From Methylotenera oryzisoli (GTDB lineage Bacteria > Pseudomonadota > Gammaproteobacteria > Burkholderiales > Methylophilaceae): DNA of 64,000 nucleotides. Positions within the stretch are counted from its first letter, which is position 1. Each line of letters begins with the position of its first letter. The notes beneath the pieces were generated by a model, which was given only the letters and a program-made list of their open reading frames with translations, was not told where the DNA came from and did not search any database. Where the stretch lies: positions 62,001 through 126,000 of the forward strand of contig CAMDTL010000003.1 in NCBI GenBank assembly GCA_945907735.1, given 5' to 3'. This document shows, piece by piece, positions 18,699 through 29,284 of this stretch. The position numbers were made by a program, and so were the translations under genes.

Positions 18699-20996
18699 CT
18701 AAAACTGTGAGCCAAGCTGAAATTGTAGCGTTTGGGTTTTATCGCCCTCTTTTTCATTAAGTGCTTTAGCAAATACCAGCTTCAATGGGCCAAATGGTGA
18801 AAACCAACTTACACCAACACCCGTAGAGTAGCGCAATTCACCCAAACTAATACTTTGATTATTGGCATACACATTACCCGCATCCACAAACGCGCTTAGG
18901 CGAAATTGTGAAGAATCTTTAATCAGTGGCACTGGCGCAAAAACCTCAGCGTTACCTACAATACGTGTAGTGCCACCTACAGCAAAGTCCTCACCAGTAC
19001 CTGGATCTAAATCACGTGGACCAATAGCGCTATTATCAAAGCCGCGCACTGAATTTACGCCACCCACGTAAAAGTTTTTAAAGAATGGGTATTCTTTGTT
19101 ACCGTAACTATCCGCATAGCCCAGCTCACCATTGAGCATAACCGTAAAGGTTTTCGTCACATCTTTAAACCAAGTATGCTTGTACTCTAACTTATAATAT
19201 TCTAAATCTAATATGGGCAACGAGACTTCAGCGCTTAAGCGCTGCAATACCCCTTTGTTAGGGAATAGCGTATTGTCACGTGAATCGTGCGTCCAACTGG
19301 CTGATAGCTGCAATGAGTCGCTACTACAACCTTTAGCATTGCCACAAAAATCAAGATACTGTTTAGGACTGTCGCTTGACAACTCAACTGTAGTAAAGTC
19401 ACCCGCCAAACCCGCTGATAAAAAGTTTTTTTCACTTAGTGGCAAACCAAAGCGTATGCCAGCACCATACGATTTACTGTTATAAGTACCAATATTGAGT
19501 GAGCCAGTATCCACATCACGTCTATACACATCAAAGCCGCGGCTAATACCATCTGGCGTGAAATAAGGGTCTGTGTAGGAAAGTGAGTAAGTAGCATTCA
19601 CTTTACCGGTATTAATTTGCGCAGAAACTCTGTTGCCTGTACCCAAGAAGTTAGGTTGGTTGACAGTAACCCCCAATACCACGCCATCGCTACTAGATAA
19701 GCCAGCACCAAATTGAATGCTACCAGTAGATTTTTCGGTCACATTGATATTCACATCCACCTGATCTGTAGTGCCAGGCACCGCTGGCGTTTCCACATCA
19801 ACACTATCAAAGTATTGCAAGCGGTCTAAACGCTCTTTGGAGCGGTTAATTTTATCGCCCGCATACCAAGCAGATTCCAGCTGGCGAATTTCGCGGCGCA
19901 ATACATTATCGCGTGTGCGCGTATTACCAGTTAAATTAATGCGGCGCACATACACGCGCTTGCCTGGGTCAATAAAGAAGGTGAATGCTGCGGTGTGATC
20001 TACTTTATTAATTTCTGGAATCGCGTTCACATTCGAAAAAGCATAACCCTCATTACCCAATCTATCGCCTATGGCCTTGCTGGTTTCTGTCACCAATTGA
20101 CGATTGAAAGTATCGCCTTTTTGTATTTTAATCAAAGGCTTGAGATCTTCTTCTGGCACCTGCAATTCACCTGCTAGCTTTACGTCGCTAATCGTGTATT
20201 TTTCGCCTTCAGTCACATTCACCGTAATGTAAATGTCTTGCTTATCGGTGGAAATAGACACCTGCGTTGAATCAATCGAAAACTCCAAATAGCCTTGATT
20301 CATGTAAAACGACTTGAGCGTTTCTAAATCAGCAGTCAATTTTTGTTTTGAATATTGGTCGTCCTTATTCCACCAACTCATCCAATTGGGTGTAGTAAGT
20401 AAAAACTCAGCGCGCAAATCGTCCGTAGTATAAGCATGATTACCGACAATATTGATGTCGCGAATTTTAGCAACCACTCCCTCTTCAATCTCAAACTTGA
20501 CCGCCACACGGTTGCGCTCTAGCGGGCTAACTATTGCTTTTACTGTAGAGCCATATTTACCTTGCGCTAAATATTGGCGTTTAATTTCTTGCTCAGCACG
20601 GTCTAATTGAGATTTATCAAATATCAAACCTTCTGAAATACCGATTTGCTTTAAACCTTCTGTCATTTTGTCTGAAGGAAACGATTTATTACCGCTGAAA
20701 TCGATTTTGGCAATGGCTGAGCGTTCTTGCACCGTCACTACCAGCACGTCGCCATCGGCTTCTATGCGCACATCTTTAAAGATGCCTGTGTTATAGAGCG
20801 ATTTAATCGCCTGCGTGGCTTTTTCATCTGACATCACATCCCCTGCCTGCACAGGCAGGTAGGTAAATATCGTGCCAGCCTCGGTACGCTGCAAACCTTC
20901 CACACGGATATCTTTAATAACGAACGGCTCTATTGCCATTGCTTGATGGCTAAATAGAGCGATAATGAGTGTTGAAATATATCGGATCTTAAACAA
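18699..20996 (-). CDS. bamA: outer membrane protein assembly factor BamA
   Basis: 765 aa. A signal peptide (1-21, HQAMA-IEP) is followed by five POTRA repeats (about 22-420) and a 16-strand barrel ending in Phe (FQLGSQF). The loop-6 motif VRGF is present (NSVRGFDNS). It folds and inserts outer-membrane proteins. The only in-frame start is TTG, 4 bp after the rseP stop, which suggests translational coupling. Confidence 0.97.
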   Translation of the reverse strand: MFKIRYISTLIIALFSHQAMAIEPFVIKDIRVEGLQRTEAGTIFTYLPVQAGDVMSDEKATQAIKSLYNTGIFKDVRIEADGDVLVVTVQERSAIAKIDFSGNKSFPSDKMTEGLKQIGISEGLIFDKSQLDRAEQEIKRQYLAQGKYGSTVKAIVSPLERNRVAVKFEIEEGVVAKIRDINIVGNHAYTTDDLRAEFLLTTPNWMSWWNKDDQYSKQKLTADLETLKSFYMNQGYLEFSIDSTQVSISTDKQDIYITVNVTEGEKYTISDVKLAGELQVPEEDLKPLIKIQKGDTFNRQLVTETSKAIGDRLGNEGYAFSNVNAIPEINKVDHTAAFTFFIDPGKRVYVRRINLTGNTRTRDNVLRREIRQLESAWYAGDKINRSKERLDRLQYFDSVDVETPAVPGTTDQVDVNINVTEKSTGSIQFGAGLSSSDGVVLGVTVNQPNFLGTGNRVSAQINTGKVNATYSLSYTDPYFTPDGISRGFDVYRRDVDTGSLNIGTYNSKSYGAGIRFGLPLSEKNFLSAGLAGDFTTVELSSDSPKQYLDFCGNAKGCSSDSLQLSASWTHDSRDNTLFPNKGVLQRLSAEVSLPILDLEYYKLEYKHTWFKDVTKTFTVMLNGELGYADSYGNKEYPFFKNFYVGGVNSVRGFDNSAIGPRDLDPGTGEDFAVGGTTRIVGNAEVFAPVPLIKDSSQFRLSAFVDAGNVYANNQSISLGELRYSTGVGVSWFSPFGPLKLVFAKALNEKEGDKTQTLQFQLGSQF

Positions 20997-21000
20997 AGTG

Positions 21001-22374
21001 CTAGCCCGCTACTAATCTATTGAAGTCGTTAAATAATGCTATTGTCATGAGTAAACCTAGCAATCCAAATCCTATTTTTTCCCCAGTTACCATCACTGTT
21101 TCAGAAACTGGCGAACCTTTAAAAATCTCAGCCACATAATACATTAAATGGCCGCCATCTAACACAGGAATTGGCAAAAGGTTGAGCACGCCGATGCTGA
21201 TACTAACCAAAGCTAAAAAGCCTAAAAATGTAATTAAGCCCAAATTTGCACTTTTTCCAGCGTAATCAGCGATTGTCAGTGGTCCACTAATGCCTTTTAA
21301 AGACACTTTGCCAGTCATCATTTTAGCTAGCATTTTTAGGCTGAAAATTGAAGTATCCCAAGTTTTGGCAATAGCTTTTTGCAAGCTAATAAGTGGTGAA
21401 TAATGTAATGTAATTAATAATTTATCCAATTCTACTTGCTTAAGCTTTACGCCTGCGCCCATTCTGCCGATGATTTCATCGTTATCGTCAAACGCTTCTG
21501 GCGTTGCAGCAATATTTAATGTTTTTTGCGCGCGCTCTACGTCAAATTGCAATTTTTTATTAGGGCTCACTTTAATAATATTAACCACTTGTTCCCAATC
21601 GCCCACGCCCACGCCATCCACTCGCAAAATTTTGTCATTTAACTTGAAACCAGCTTCTTCAGCGGCACTGTCGGGTAAAATTTCACCAATGACTGCTGGA
21701 ATACTTGGTTTGAACGGCGCTAGCCCTATTTTTATAAGCACATCTATTTCAGCATTATTATCAATGCCTTCAAAGCTTAATGTGTGCTGCAGCAATTCAT
21801 TGTTGTTATTGATGGCTTCAATCTCAACTGTTTTATTTTCTAGCGACTCTTCCAATAACGCCCAACGCGCATCCTGCCAAGTATTCACGGGATTTCCAGC
21901 CACTTTCTGAATAATTTCGCCTGATTTTAAACTGGCTAGTGCGGCCAAACCGTTTTCGTCCACCACACCAATAATGGGACGCATGCCCGTCACGCCCAAC
22001 GTAAATAAACCCCAATACAAGACAATTGCCAATAACAAATTGGCTACTGGGCCTGCCAACACAATAGCGATGCGCTTCCACACACTTTGGCGGTTAAAAG
22101 CGCGATTTAAATCTACTTCAGAATATTTAATAGGATTTTCTTCATCGCTCAATTCTCTTTCATCGAGCATTTTCACGTAGCCGCCTAGTGGAATCGCTGC
22201 CAACACAAACTCAGTATTATCTTTTCCAAAGTTTTTTTGCCACAATGGTTTGCCAAAACCAATAGAAAAACGCAGCACTTTTACCCCGCACCAACGCGCC
22301 ACTTGAAAATGACCATATTCGTGAATGATCACTAAAACGCCAATGGTGGCCATAAATGCAAGTAGCGTCATCAT
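21001..22374 (-). CDS. rseP: RIP site-2 metalloprotease RseP
   Basis: 457 aa inner-membrane zinc protease. HEYGH in the first membrane helix (residues 18-22) and the LLPIPVLDGGH motif near the C-terminus form the active site, with PDZ domains between. It cleaves anti-sigma factors and signal-peptide remnants. The ATG overlaps the dxr stop (ATGA). Confidence 0.96.
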   Translation of the reverse strand: MMTLLAFMATIGVLVIIHEYGHFQVARWCGVKVLRFSIGFGKPLWQKNFGKDNTEFVLAAIPLGGYVKMLDERELSDEENPIKYSEVDLNRAFNRQSVWKRIAIVLAGPVANLLLAIVLYWGLFTLGVTGMRPIIGVVDENGLAALASLKSGEIIQKVAGNPVNTWQDARWALLEESLENKTVEIEAINNNNELLQHTLSFEGIDNNAEIDVLIKIGLAPFKPSIPAVIGEILPDSAAEEAGFKLNDKILRVDGVGVGDWEQVVNIIKVSPNKKLQFDVERAQKTLNIAATPEAFDDNDEIIGRMGAGVKLKQVELDKLLITLHYSPLISLQKAIAKTWDTSIFSLKMLAKMMTGKVSLKGISGPLTIADYAGKSANLGLITFLGFLALVSISIGVLNLLPIPVLDGGHLMYYVAEIFKGSPVSETVMVTGEKIGFGLLGLLMTIALFNDFNRLVAG

Positions 22375-23561
22375 GCCTTCAATGCCCGCTTAGAATCTAG
22401 CTTAGCAAAGCTGGTGCGAGCAAAACTTCTTGCCTCTGCATCTGCTGCGATGAGTTGCTCAAGTGAAGTGACGGGCGCTAATTTAATCCTGTCAAGGGCT
22501 TTCGCGACCAAGGTGGCAATGTCTAAAAAGTGAATTTGTTTATTTAAAAATGCCGCTACTGCCAGCTCGTTGACCGCGTTTAAAATTGCAGGCGCAGTGC
22601 CGCCTAGCGCCAGTGCGTCATAAGCCAATTGCAGACATGGGAAGCGTTTGGTATTAGGCGCTTCAAACTCTAACTTGGCGATTTCGAGCAAATTAAGTGA
22701 TGCCACGCCAGATGCTATGCGATTTGGATAGGCCAGCGCATAGGCAATCGGCGTGCGCATATCGGGGTTGCCAAGTTGCGCTAAAATGCTGCCATCGACA
22801 TATTCCACCATCGAATGAATAATACTTTGCGGATGCACGACAACTTCTATTTGGTCAGGTTTCGCGTTAAATAACCAATGTGCTTCGATGACCTCCAACC
22901 CCTTATTCATCAGGGTGGCAGAGTCGATAGTGATTTTTGCGCCCATCACCCAATTGGGATGTTTTAGCGCCAATTCTGGCGTCACATTTTCCAATTGTTG
23001 TTGTGTAAAAGTTCTAAATGGCCCACCAGAAGCAGTGAGAATAATTTTAGATACCCCCGCGCCAATATTGGCTCCTGTAGGCATTACTTGAAAAATTGCA
23101 TTATGCTCACTATCAATTGGCAATAAGGTCGCGCCACCTTTAGTGACGGCACGCATAAACAAACTGCCCGCCATCACCAACGTTTCTTTGTTGGCTAATA
23201 AAATACGCTTACCCGCATGCGCCGCTGCCATGACAGGTTTCAAGCCAGCCGCGCCAACAATCGCTGCCATCACAATATTCACTTGTGCGTCGCTAGAAAC
23301 CTGCTCTAGGCCGTCCATGCCTGCCAATACTTGCGTTGCGCTATGATGTGCTTTTAATTTTTCACGCAACTGTTTGGCTGCAGTTTCATCTACAAGCACT
23401 GCAAATACAGGGTTATATTGCACACATTGCTTTAAAAGCGCCTCGACATTGGAATTAGCCGCTAGCGCGTAAACCTTGTATGCATTGGCATGGCGGGCAA
23501 TGACATCCAAGGTTTGCAAGCCTATAGTGCCTGTGCTGCCTAAAATAGTGACGTTTTGCAA
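22371..23561 (-). CDS. dxr: 1-deoxy-D-xylulose 5-phosphate reductoisomerase
   Basis: About 396 aa. NADPH site VTILGSTGTIG at the N-terminus, ANKETLVMAG, PIDSEHNAIFQ and SGGPFR are characteristic. Second step of the MEP isoprenoid pathway, feeding UppS and, in this genome, squalene. The TTG at 23561 puts the N-terminus in register with E. coli Dxr; a TTG six codons upstream (23579), inside cdsA, is the alternative. Overlaps rseP by 4 bp. Confidence 0.95.
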   Translation of the reverse strand: MQNVTILGSTGTIGLQTLDVIARHANAYKVYALAANSNVEALLKQCVQYNPVFAVLVDETAAKQLREKLKAHHSATQVLAGMDGLEQVSSDAQVNIVMAAIVGAAGLKPVMAAAHAGKRILLANKETLVMAGSLFMRAVTKGGATLLPIDSEHNAIFQVMPTGANIGAGVSKIILTASGGPFRTFTQQQLENVTPELALKHPNWVMGAKITIDSATLMNKGLEVIEAHWLFNAKPDQIEVVVHPQSIIHSMVEYVDGSILAQLGNPDMRTPIAYALAYPNRIASGVASLNLLEIAKLEFEAPNTKRFPCLQLAYDALALGGTAPAILNAVNELAVAAFLNKQIHFLDIATLVAKALDRIKLAPVTSLEQLIAADAEARSFARTSFAKLDSKRALKA

Positions 23562-23562
23562 T

Positions 23563-24384
23563 TTAAGCCATAGCCCCAAAATAGTTATAGGCGTAAATCA
23601 TCAAAAACGCGATGGGTAAACTAGGAATAATGCCGTCAATGCGATCTAAAATTCCACCGTGACCAGGTAATAAATCGCCGCTGTCTTTAATGTTGGCTTG
23701 GCGTTTCATCATCGATTCAAACAAATCGCCAATTACGCCAAACCCTGTGACAACCCACAACGCGGGGAAAATTGCGAGTGTGTTAATCTCGAAAACAAAA
23801 TACAATATCGTGCCAAACAGGGTCACGCCGATTAGCGCGCCAGCCACTCCCTCCCACGTTTTTCCTGGGCTAATAGTGGGGGCAAGTTTGTGTTTACCGA
23901 AATTTTTTCCAGCAAAATAGGCTGCACTATCGGCTATCCAAATGGTGGCTAACAACGCTAGCAATAGCATAGGGTTGACAATTTTCGCGCAAATCAACGC
24001 CAACCAAAGCGGTAGCATTAATAGCCAACCTAACAAGCCTTTAGCAACCAAGCCATTAAACTTAAATTGCTTGGCCAGCCAAATTGGCACAATAAATACC
24101 CAAAAAAAAGTTGCAACGGCAAACACTAGCAATGAGTGATAAAAAAATTGGTGCGTCCCTTCACTCTGCATGCACGAAATAATGAGCAATCCAGCCAACG
24201 CTGAAACTAACAAATAGCCATAACGTTGCATTTTACTTAAACCTACCATGCTGGCCCATTCGTGTAGCGCCAACAAAGTCACTAGCAACATGCCAAATGC
24301 CCAGTAAATGCTGGAAGATTGAAATAATGCTGGAATAAAGCCAGCAACCAATATCAGCGCGGTGATGATGCGAGTCTTAAGCAT
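23563..24384 (-). CDS. cdsA: phosphatidate cytidylyltransferase
   Basis: 273 aa polytopic membrane enzyme with about eight hydrophobic segments. The CDP-diglyceride synthase signature is complete: ISPGKTWEGVAGA, GDLFESMMKR, then LPGHGGILDRIDG. It makes CDP-diacylglycerol for all phospholipids. Lies between uppS (22-bp gap) and dxr. Confidence 0.96.
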   Translation of the reverse strand: MLKTRIITALILVAGFIPALFQSSSIYWAFGMLLVTLLALHEWASMVGLSKMQRYGYLLVSALAGLLIISCMQSEGTHQFFYHSLLVFAVATFFWVFIVPIWLAKQFKFNGLVAKGLLGWLLMLPLWLALICAKIVNPMLLLALLATIWIADSAAYFAGKNFGKHKLAPTISPGKTWEGVAGALIGVTLFGTILYFVFEINTLAIFPALWVVTGFGVIGDLFESMMKRQANIKDSGDLLPGHGGILDRIDGIIPSLPIAFLMIYAYNYFGAMA

Positions 24385-24406
24385 GATATTTTAAATATAA
24401 TCTAGG

Positions 24407-25174
24407 CTAAGCATTACTCAGCTGTTCACCAGATAACTGTTCACTGGTACGACCAAAGCGACGCTCGCGCTGTTGATATGAGCCAATAGCCGCCTGAAAT
24501 GCTTCGTCATCAAAATCTGGCCACAGCGTGTCGGTAAAATAAAACTCGGTATAGGCTAATTGCCACAGTAAAAAATTGCTCACGCGCTTTTCGCCGCCAG
24601 TGCGAACGAACAAATCAGGTTCAGGCGCATAATCCATGGCCAAATGTGGTGTCAAATCCTCTTCGGTAAAAGGCCCCAGCTGATTAGGATTCGAGTCAAT
24701 CATTTTATTCGTCGCCTGCAAAATATCCCAGCGTCCGCCATAGTTGGCAGCGATAGTCAACGTTAAACCAGTATTTTTTGCAGTCAATTTCTCAGAAACT
24801 TTAATTTGTTTAACAAGCGCTTTATTAAAGCGGCTGCGGTCGCCTATCAGTTTTAGTCGAATGTTATTTTCATGCAGCTTGGCCACTTCGCGTTTGAGCG
24901 CATCCATCAACAAGCCCATTAAAAACGAAACCTCATTCTCTGGACGGCGCCAATTTTCACTACTAAAAGCAAATAGCGTAAGATATTTTACATTAAGCTT
25001 GGCGCAAAGTTTAACCAAATCACGCACCGTTTCAACGCCACGTTTATGACCTGCAACGCGAGGCAGAAAGCGCTTTCTAGCCCATCGACCATTACCATCC
25101 ATAATCACTGCAATGTGATTAGGGATTTCGCCAGCATTGGGAATGGTTTGTGTGGAACTGGAAAAGAGACCCAT
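24407..25174 (-). CDS. uppS: undecaprenyl diphosphate synthase (cis-prenyltransferase)
   Basis: 255 aa. HIAVIMDGNGRWARKR carries the catalytic Asp; FAFSSENWRRPENEV, RTGGEKRVSNFLLWQ and TDTLWPDF are conserved. It makes the lipid carrier for peptidoglycan and O-antigen. The start overlaps the frr stop by one base (TAATG). Confidence 0.97.
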   Translation of the reverse strand: MGLFSSSTQTIPNAGEIPNHIAVIMDGNGRWARKRFLPRVAGHKRGVETVRDLVKLCAKLNVKYLTLFAFSSENWRRPENEVSFLMGLLMDALKREVAKLHENNIRLKLIGDRSRFNKALVKQIKVSEKLTAKNTGLTLTIAANYGGRWDILQATNKMIDSNPNQLGPFTEEDLTPHLAMDYAPEPDLFVRTGGEKRVSNFLLWQLAYTEFYFTDTLWPDFDDEAFQAAIGSYQQRERRFGRTSEQLSGEQLSNA

Positions 25175-25731
25175 TAGACTGCCATTAAATCAGCTTCTTT
25201 GGTGGCGAGCAATTTATCAACATCTATGACTGCTTTGTCGGTCATTTTTTGCACGTCATCTTGCGCGCGCCGCTCGTCATCCTCAGAGATTTCTTTGTCT
25301 TTTAACAGTTTTTTAAACGCATCATTGGCATCGCGACGAATATTGCGAATCGCCACTTTAGCGCCTTCGGCTTCGGTACGGACGATTTTGGTCAAGTCAC
25401 GCCGACGCTCTTCTGTTAGCATCGGCATCGGTACGCGAATCAAATCGCTGTTGGTCGCCGGATTTAAGCCCAAATCGCTATCACGAATGGCCTTTTCAAT
25501 TTTCCCTATCATATTTTTTTCGTAAGGCTGCACGTTTATAGTGCGCGCATCGCCCAAATTCACGTTTGCCACTTGATTCACCGCCACCATACTGCCGTAA
25601 TACTCCACCATGACATGGTCCAGCAAACCAGTATGGGCGCGACCTGTACGAACTTTCGCTAAATCATTTTTTAGCGCTTCTAACGATTTTTGCATTTTGA
25701 CTTCTGCCGTGCTTTTAATATCTTCTAACAT
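25174..25731 (-). CDS. frr: ribosome recycling factor
   Basis: 185 aa, the standard length. [21 protein letters not shown], the tail-region motif [15 protein letters not shown] and the long amphipathic helices match RRF. It splits post-termination ribosomes with EF-G. It lies 19 bp after pyrH. Confidence 0.98.
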   Translation of the reverse strand: MLEDIKSTAEVKMQKSLEALKNDLAKVRTGRAHTGLLDHVMVEYYGSMVAVNQVANVNLGDARTINVQPYEKNMIGKIEKAIRDSDLGLNPATNSDLIRVPMPMLTEERRRDLTKIVRTEAEGAKVAIRNIRRDANDAFKKLLKDKEISEDDERRAQDDVQKMTDKAVIDVDKLLATKEADLMAV

Positions 25732-25750
25732 TACTTACTCCAAATAATTC

Positions 25751-26464
25751 TTAAACGACTACTTTAGTGCCTTCTTTTTCACCCATAATCACGCGCTTCA
25801 ACGCACCCACTTTAAAAATATTAAATACGGCAATCGGCAATTTTTGATCGCGGCACAGCGTAAAAGCAGTTGCATCCATCACTTTTAGGTCTTTATGAAT
25901 GGCTTCATCAAAAGTCACGGTTTCGTACATGGTCGCTGATGCGTCTTTTTTCGGGTCAGCGGTATAAATTCCATCCACTTTGGTGGCTTTTAGCACGATT
26001 TCTGCATCAATTTCCATACCGCGTAGCGCAGCCGCAGTATCCGTGGTAAAAAATGGGTTGCCAGTACCTGCGCCAAATATGACTACACGGCCTTTTTCAA
26101 GCGCACGCAAGGCTTTGGCACGCACATAAGGCTCCACAAACTCTATACTCAGCGCGCTTTGTACACGCGCCTCAACCCCAATATGGCGCATGGCATCTTG
26201 CAGCGCCAGCGCGTTCATTACCGTCGCCAGCATGCCCATATAATCGGCCGTGGCGCGATCCATGCCTGCTGCGGCAGGCGCAACGCCGCGAAAAATGTTG
26301 CCACCGCCAATGACTATGCCAACCTCTACACCTAATTCGACAATTTCTTTCACTTGCTCAACAATATTTGTAATGGTTGCGCGGTTGATGCCATAGGCGT
26401 CGTCGCCCATTAACGCTTCACCTGAGAGTTTAAGCAGAATGCGTTTGTAGGCTGGGTTAGCCAT
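25751..26464 (-). CDS. pyrH: UMP kinase
   Basis: 237 aa amino-acid-kinase fold. [15 protein letters not shown] and [10 protein letters not shown] at the N-terminus, [16 protein letters not shown] centrally. Converts UMP to UDP, normally GTP-activated and UTP-inhibited. AAGG Shine-Dalgarno 6 nt before the ATG. Separated from tsf by a strong terminator, so it may have its own promoter in the 88-bp stretch upstream. Confidence 0.97.
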   Translation of the reverse strand: MANPAYKRILLKLSGEALMGDDAYGINRATITNIVEQVKEIVELGVEVGIVIGGGNIFRGVAPAAAGMDRATADYMGMLATVMNALALQDAMRHIGVEARVQSALSIEFVEPYVRAKALRALEKGRVVIFGAGTGNPFFTTDTAAALRGMEIDAEIVLKATKVDGIYTADPKKDASATMYETVTFDEAIHKDLKVMDATAFTLCRDQKLPIAVFNIFKVGALKRVIMGEKEGTKVVV

Positions 26465-26552
26465 GTTTTACCTTACTATTTAAGTTTGCTTATTTAATCA
26501 CAAACTAGTCGTTTTTGCTCGATTTTTAAGTCGAATGATAGAAGTCTTGGCG

Positions 26553-26584
26553 AAAAAAAAGTGGGCTCAAGACCCACTTTTTTT
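26553..26584 (-). terminator. terminator between tsf and pyrH
   Basis: On the minus strand, a perfect stem (A-run, GTGGG / CCCAC, T-run) with a 7-nt loop and at least eight T, about 20 bp after the tsf stop. A-runs on both sides mean it could also work in the opposite direction. Confidence 0.9.
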
Positions 26585-26602
26585 AATTTGCCGTAAGTTG
26601 TA

Positions 26603-27478
26603 TTAAACTTTAGCGGCAGCGGCTACTTCTGCAGCATAATCCACCACAGCTTTTTCAATGCCCTCGCCCACCACGTACATAGCAAACGATGCTACTGACG
26701 CGTTTTTAGCTTTCAACAGCGATTCAATGGTAAATTTGTCATCTTTAACGAACACTTGGCTGAGTAAAGTCACTTCTTTCAAGAACTTTTGCACCGTGCC
26801 ATCAGCAATTTTCTCTAACATAGCTTCTGGTTTGCCTGCTTCTTTGGCTTTCTCAATCGCCACGCGACGCTCAGCATCGATTAAGTCTGGTGAAATACCG
26901 CTCGCATCGAGTGATTTTGGTTTAGCTGCCGCAATGTGCATGGCAATATCTTTTGCCAAAGTGTCATCGCCGCCAACCAAATCGACCAACACGCCAATTT
27001 TGCTACCGTGAATGTAACTGGCTAATTTACCTTTTGCGTTGATTTTTACAAATCTACGCGGTGTAATGTTCTCGCCAATCTTGCCCACCAGTTGTGCGCG
27101 AGTTTCTTCCACTGTTGCGCCACGCATGGTCAGCGCGCTCACAGCGGCAGTATCGGTCGCGTTGCTAGCGGCAACAAGCGTAGCCAATTCACCCACAAAT
27201 TTTAAAAAGTCTTCATTTTTTGCGCAAAAGTCTGTTTCAGAATTGACTTCTATCATAGCGCCAGATTTACCATCAGCCGCAATTGAAACGCCTACCGTAC
27301 CTTCAGCAGCCACACGGCCTGCAGCCTTGCTGGCTTTGTTACCAAAGCGCACACGTAAAATTTCTTCGGCGCGCACTGAGTCACCATCAGCCTCAGTAAG
27401 TGCTTTTTTGCAATCCATCATTGGCGCATCGGTGCGCTCACGTAATTCTTTTACCATACTTGCGGTAATTTCAGCCAT
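26603..27478 (-). CDS. tsf: elongation factor Ts
   Basis: 291 aa. The N-terminal UBA-like domain with [16 protein letters not shown] and the core [10 protein letters not shown] motif are canonical. It recycles EF-Tu-GDP. GGAG precedes the ATG. Follows rpsB across a weaker attenuator, as in the conserved rpsB-tsf operon. Confidence 0.98.
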   Translation of the reverse strand: MAEITASMVKELRERTDAPMMDCKKALTEADGDSVRAEEILRVRFGNKASKAAGRVAAEGTVGVSIAADGKSGAMIEVNSETDFCAKNEDFLKFVGELATLVAASNATDTAAVSALTMRGATVEETRAQLVGKIGENITPRRFVKINAKGKLASYIHGSKIGVLVDLVGGDDTLAKDIAMHIAAAKPKSLDASGISPDLIDAERRVAIEKAKEAGKPEAMLEKIADGTVQKFLKEVTLLSQVFVKDDKFTIESLLKAKNASVASFAMYVVGEGIEKAVVDYAAEVAAAAKV

Positions 27479-27511
27479 TTTTAACTCCTAAAACGAATAG
27501 TTCTTAAATAG

Positions 27512-27536
27512 AAAAAGGGGCTAATCGCCCCTTTTT
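27512..27536 (-). terminator. attenuator/terminator between rpsB and tsf
   Basis: Stem AAAAAGGGGC / GCCCCTTTTT with a 5-nt loop on the minus strand, 11 bp after the rpsB stop. In the conserved rpsB-tsf operon such a hairpin gives partial read-through. Confidence 0.85.
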
Positions 27537-27547
27537 ACAAAGATTAA

Positions 27548-28297
27548 TTACTCAGCAGCAGCTTCAGTCGCAACTTCTACAGTTTCTTCTTTAGCAGATT
27601 TTACCAGATCAGTAATCGCATTGGCTCGGCCATCCAATACCGCATCGGCCATGCCACGTGCATATAAACGAATGGCGCGGCTAGAATCGTCGTTGCCTGG
27701 AATCACATACGCCACGCCGTCTGGTGAGTTGTTGGTATCAACAATGCCGATAACGGGGATGCCCAATTTTTGCGCTTCAGTAATCGCGCCGCTTTCATGG
27801 CCCACGTCGATAATGAAAATCGCGTCTGGCAGGCCACCCATCTCTTTAATGCCACCGATTGAACGTTCTAATTTTTCGATTTCGCGTTTATAACCCAGCG
27901 CTTCTTTTTTGCCAAACTTTTCTAAGCTACCGTCAAGTAACATCGCATCAAAATCGTGCAAACGTTTGATGGATTGCTTCACAGTTTTAAAGTTGGTGAG
28001 CATCCCGCCCAACCAACGGTGATTTACGTAGGAACAACCTGCGCGCATTGCTTCTTCTTTCACAATATCGCGCGCTTGACGTTTAGTGCCCACGAACAAA
28101 ATACGGCCCTTGTTAGCTGCCAATGTGCGCGTGTATTTCATCGCATCTTCAAACAATGGCAAGGTTTTTTCAAGGTTAACAATATGAATTTTGTTACGGT
28201 CACCAAAAATGTACTCGGCCATTTTTGGGTTCCAATAACGGGTTTGGTGGCCAAAGTGAACACCGGCCTCAAGCATTTGACGCATAGTTACTGACAT
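27548..28297 (-). CDS. rpsB: 30S ribosomal protein S2
   Basis: 249 aa starting [22 protein letters not shown] lies 7 nt before this ATG; the reading frame stays open upstream for 14 codons, but that part is not S2-like. [13 protein letters not shown] and [17 protein letters not shown] are conserved. The roughly 190-bp leader shared with the divergent map gene probably holds its promoter and the S2 autoregulatory site, which I could not delimit. Confidence 0.97.
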   Translation of the reverse strand: MSVTMRQMLEAGVHFGHQTRYWNPKMAEYIFGDRNKIHIVNLEKTLPLFEDAMKYTRTLAANKGRILFVGTKRQARDIVKEEAMRAGCSYVNHRWLGGMLTNFKTVKQSIKRLHDFDAMLLDGSLEKFGKKEALGYKREIEKLERSIGGIKEMGGLPDAIFIIDVGHESGAITEAQKLGIPVIGIVDTNNSPDGVAYVIPGNDDSSRAIRLYARGMADAVLDGRANAITDLVKSAKEETVEVATEAAAE

Positions 28298-28429
28298 TGC
28301 ATTACTCCACGTAAGGGTTAAATTTACACACGCCCACAATATCCATTTAAATGAACACCCTGTACGGGACGGTGCAGTTATTTACTAAAAAGACTTAAAA
28401 TTCGCTTTAAGCGCTTCTCAAGTGGCGCG

Positions 28430-28435
28430 TATAAT
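28430..28435 (+). promoter_or_regulatory. putative map-glnD promoter -10
   Basis: TATAAT, 51 bp before the map start, with a weak -35 candidate (TTAAGC) 17 bp upstream. It is in the gap divergent from rpsB. Confidence 0.4.
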
Positions 28436-28486
28436 AGCAAACATCCGATTAAGATTCAATTAAAAGTTAAGCAATTTCAAATAATT

Positions 28487-29284
28487 ATGACCATTACCAT
28501 CAATAACGCCGACGACATTGCAAATATGCGCATTGCAGGCAAATTAGCCTCCGAAGTACTTGATTACATTACCCCTTTTATAGTGCATGGTGTGACTACT
28601 GAGAAGTTAGACCAGCTGTGCCACGATTATATTGTGAATGTGCAGCAGGCGATCCCTGCGCCGCTTAACTACGCGCCAGACGGCCACACGCCTTATCCTA
28701 AATCTATTTGCACGTCAGTGAATCACCAAATTTGCCACGGTGTGCCAGGTGATAAAGTGCTAAAAAATGGCGACATTGTGAATATTGATATTACTGTCAT
28801 TAAACATGGCTATCATGGCGATACGTCGCGCATGTTTTTTGTTGGCGAGGCATCGATTCAGGCCAAACGTTTAAGCGAAATTACCTATCAATCGATGTGG
28901 CTTGGCATCCAACAAGTCAAGCCAGATGCCACTTTGGGCGATATTGGTTATGCCATACAAACTTTTGCTGAAAAAAATGGCTACAGTGTGGTGCGCGAGT
29001 TTTGCGGGCACGGCATCAGCAAAAAATTTCATGAAGAGCCACAAGTGCTGCACTATGGCCGACCTGGTATGGGCTTAAAACTAAAAGCTGGCATGATTTT
29101 CACCATAGAACCCATGATTAATGCGGGTAAGCGCGACATTAAACAATTGCCAGATGGCTGGACCATTGTTACAAAAGACCGCAGTCTGTCGGCGCAATGG
29201 GAGCACACCATCCTTGTTACCGAAACAGGTTTTGAAGTGCTAACACTTTCTGCCGGCTCGCCCGCAACGCCAATTTCCGCTTAA
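28487..29284 (+). CDS. map: type I methionine aminopeptidase
   Basis: 265 aa. Removes initiator Met co-translationally. Substrate His in NHQICHGVPG; metal ligands in NIDITVIKHGYHGDTSR (two Asp), the CGHGI His, the FTIEPMI Glu and the WEHTILVT Glu. The stop codon is followed directly by the glnD ATG (TAAATG). Confidence 0.97.
   Translation: MTITINNADDIANMRIAGKLASEVLDYITPFIVHGVTTEKLDQLCHDYIVNVQQAIPAPLNYAPDGHTPYPKSICTSVNHQICHGVPGDKVLKNGDIVNIDITVIKHGYHGDTSRMFFVGEASIQAKRLSEITYQSMWLGIQQVKPDATLGDIGYAIQTFAEKNGYSVVREFCGHGISKKFHEEPQVLHYGRPGMGLKLKAGMIFTIEPMINAGKRDIKQLPDGWTIVTKDRSLSAQWEHTILVTETGFEVLTLSAGSPATPISA

Noticed and set aside
28298-28339. N-terminal extension of S2 (14 codons)
   Set aside because: The downstream ATG has a GGAG at the right distance and matches normal S2; the extension is not S2-like.
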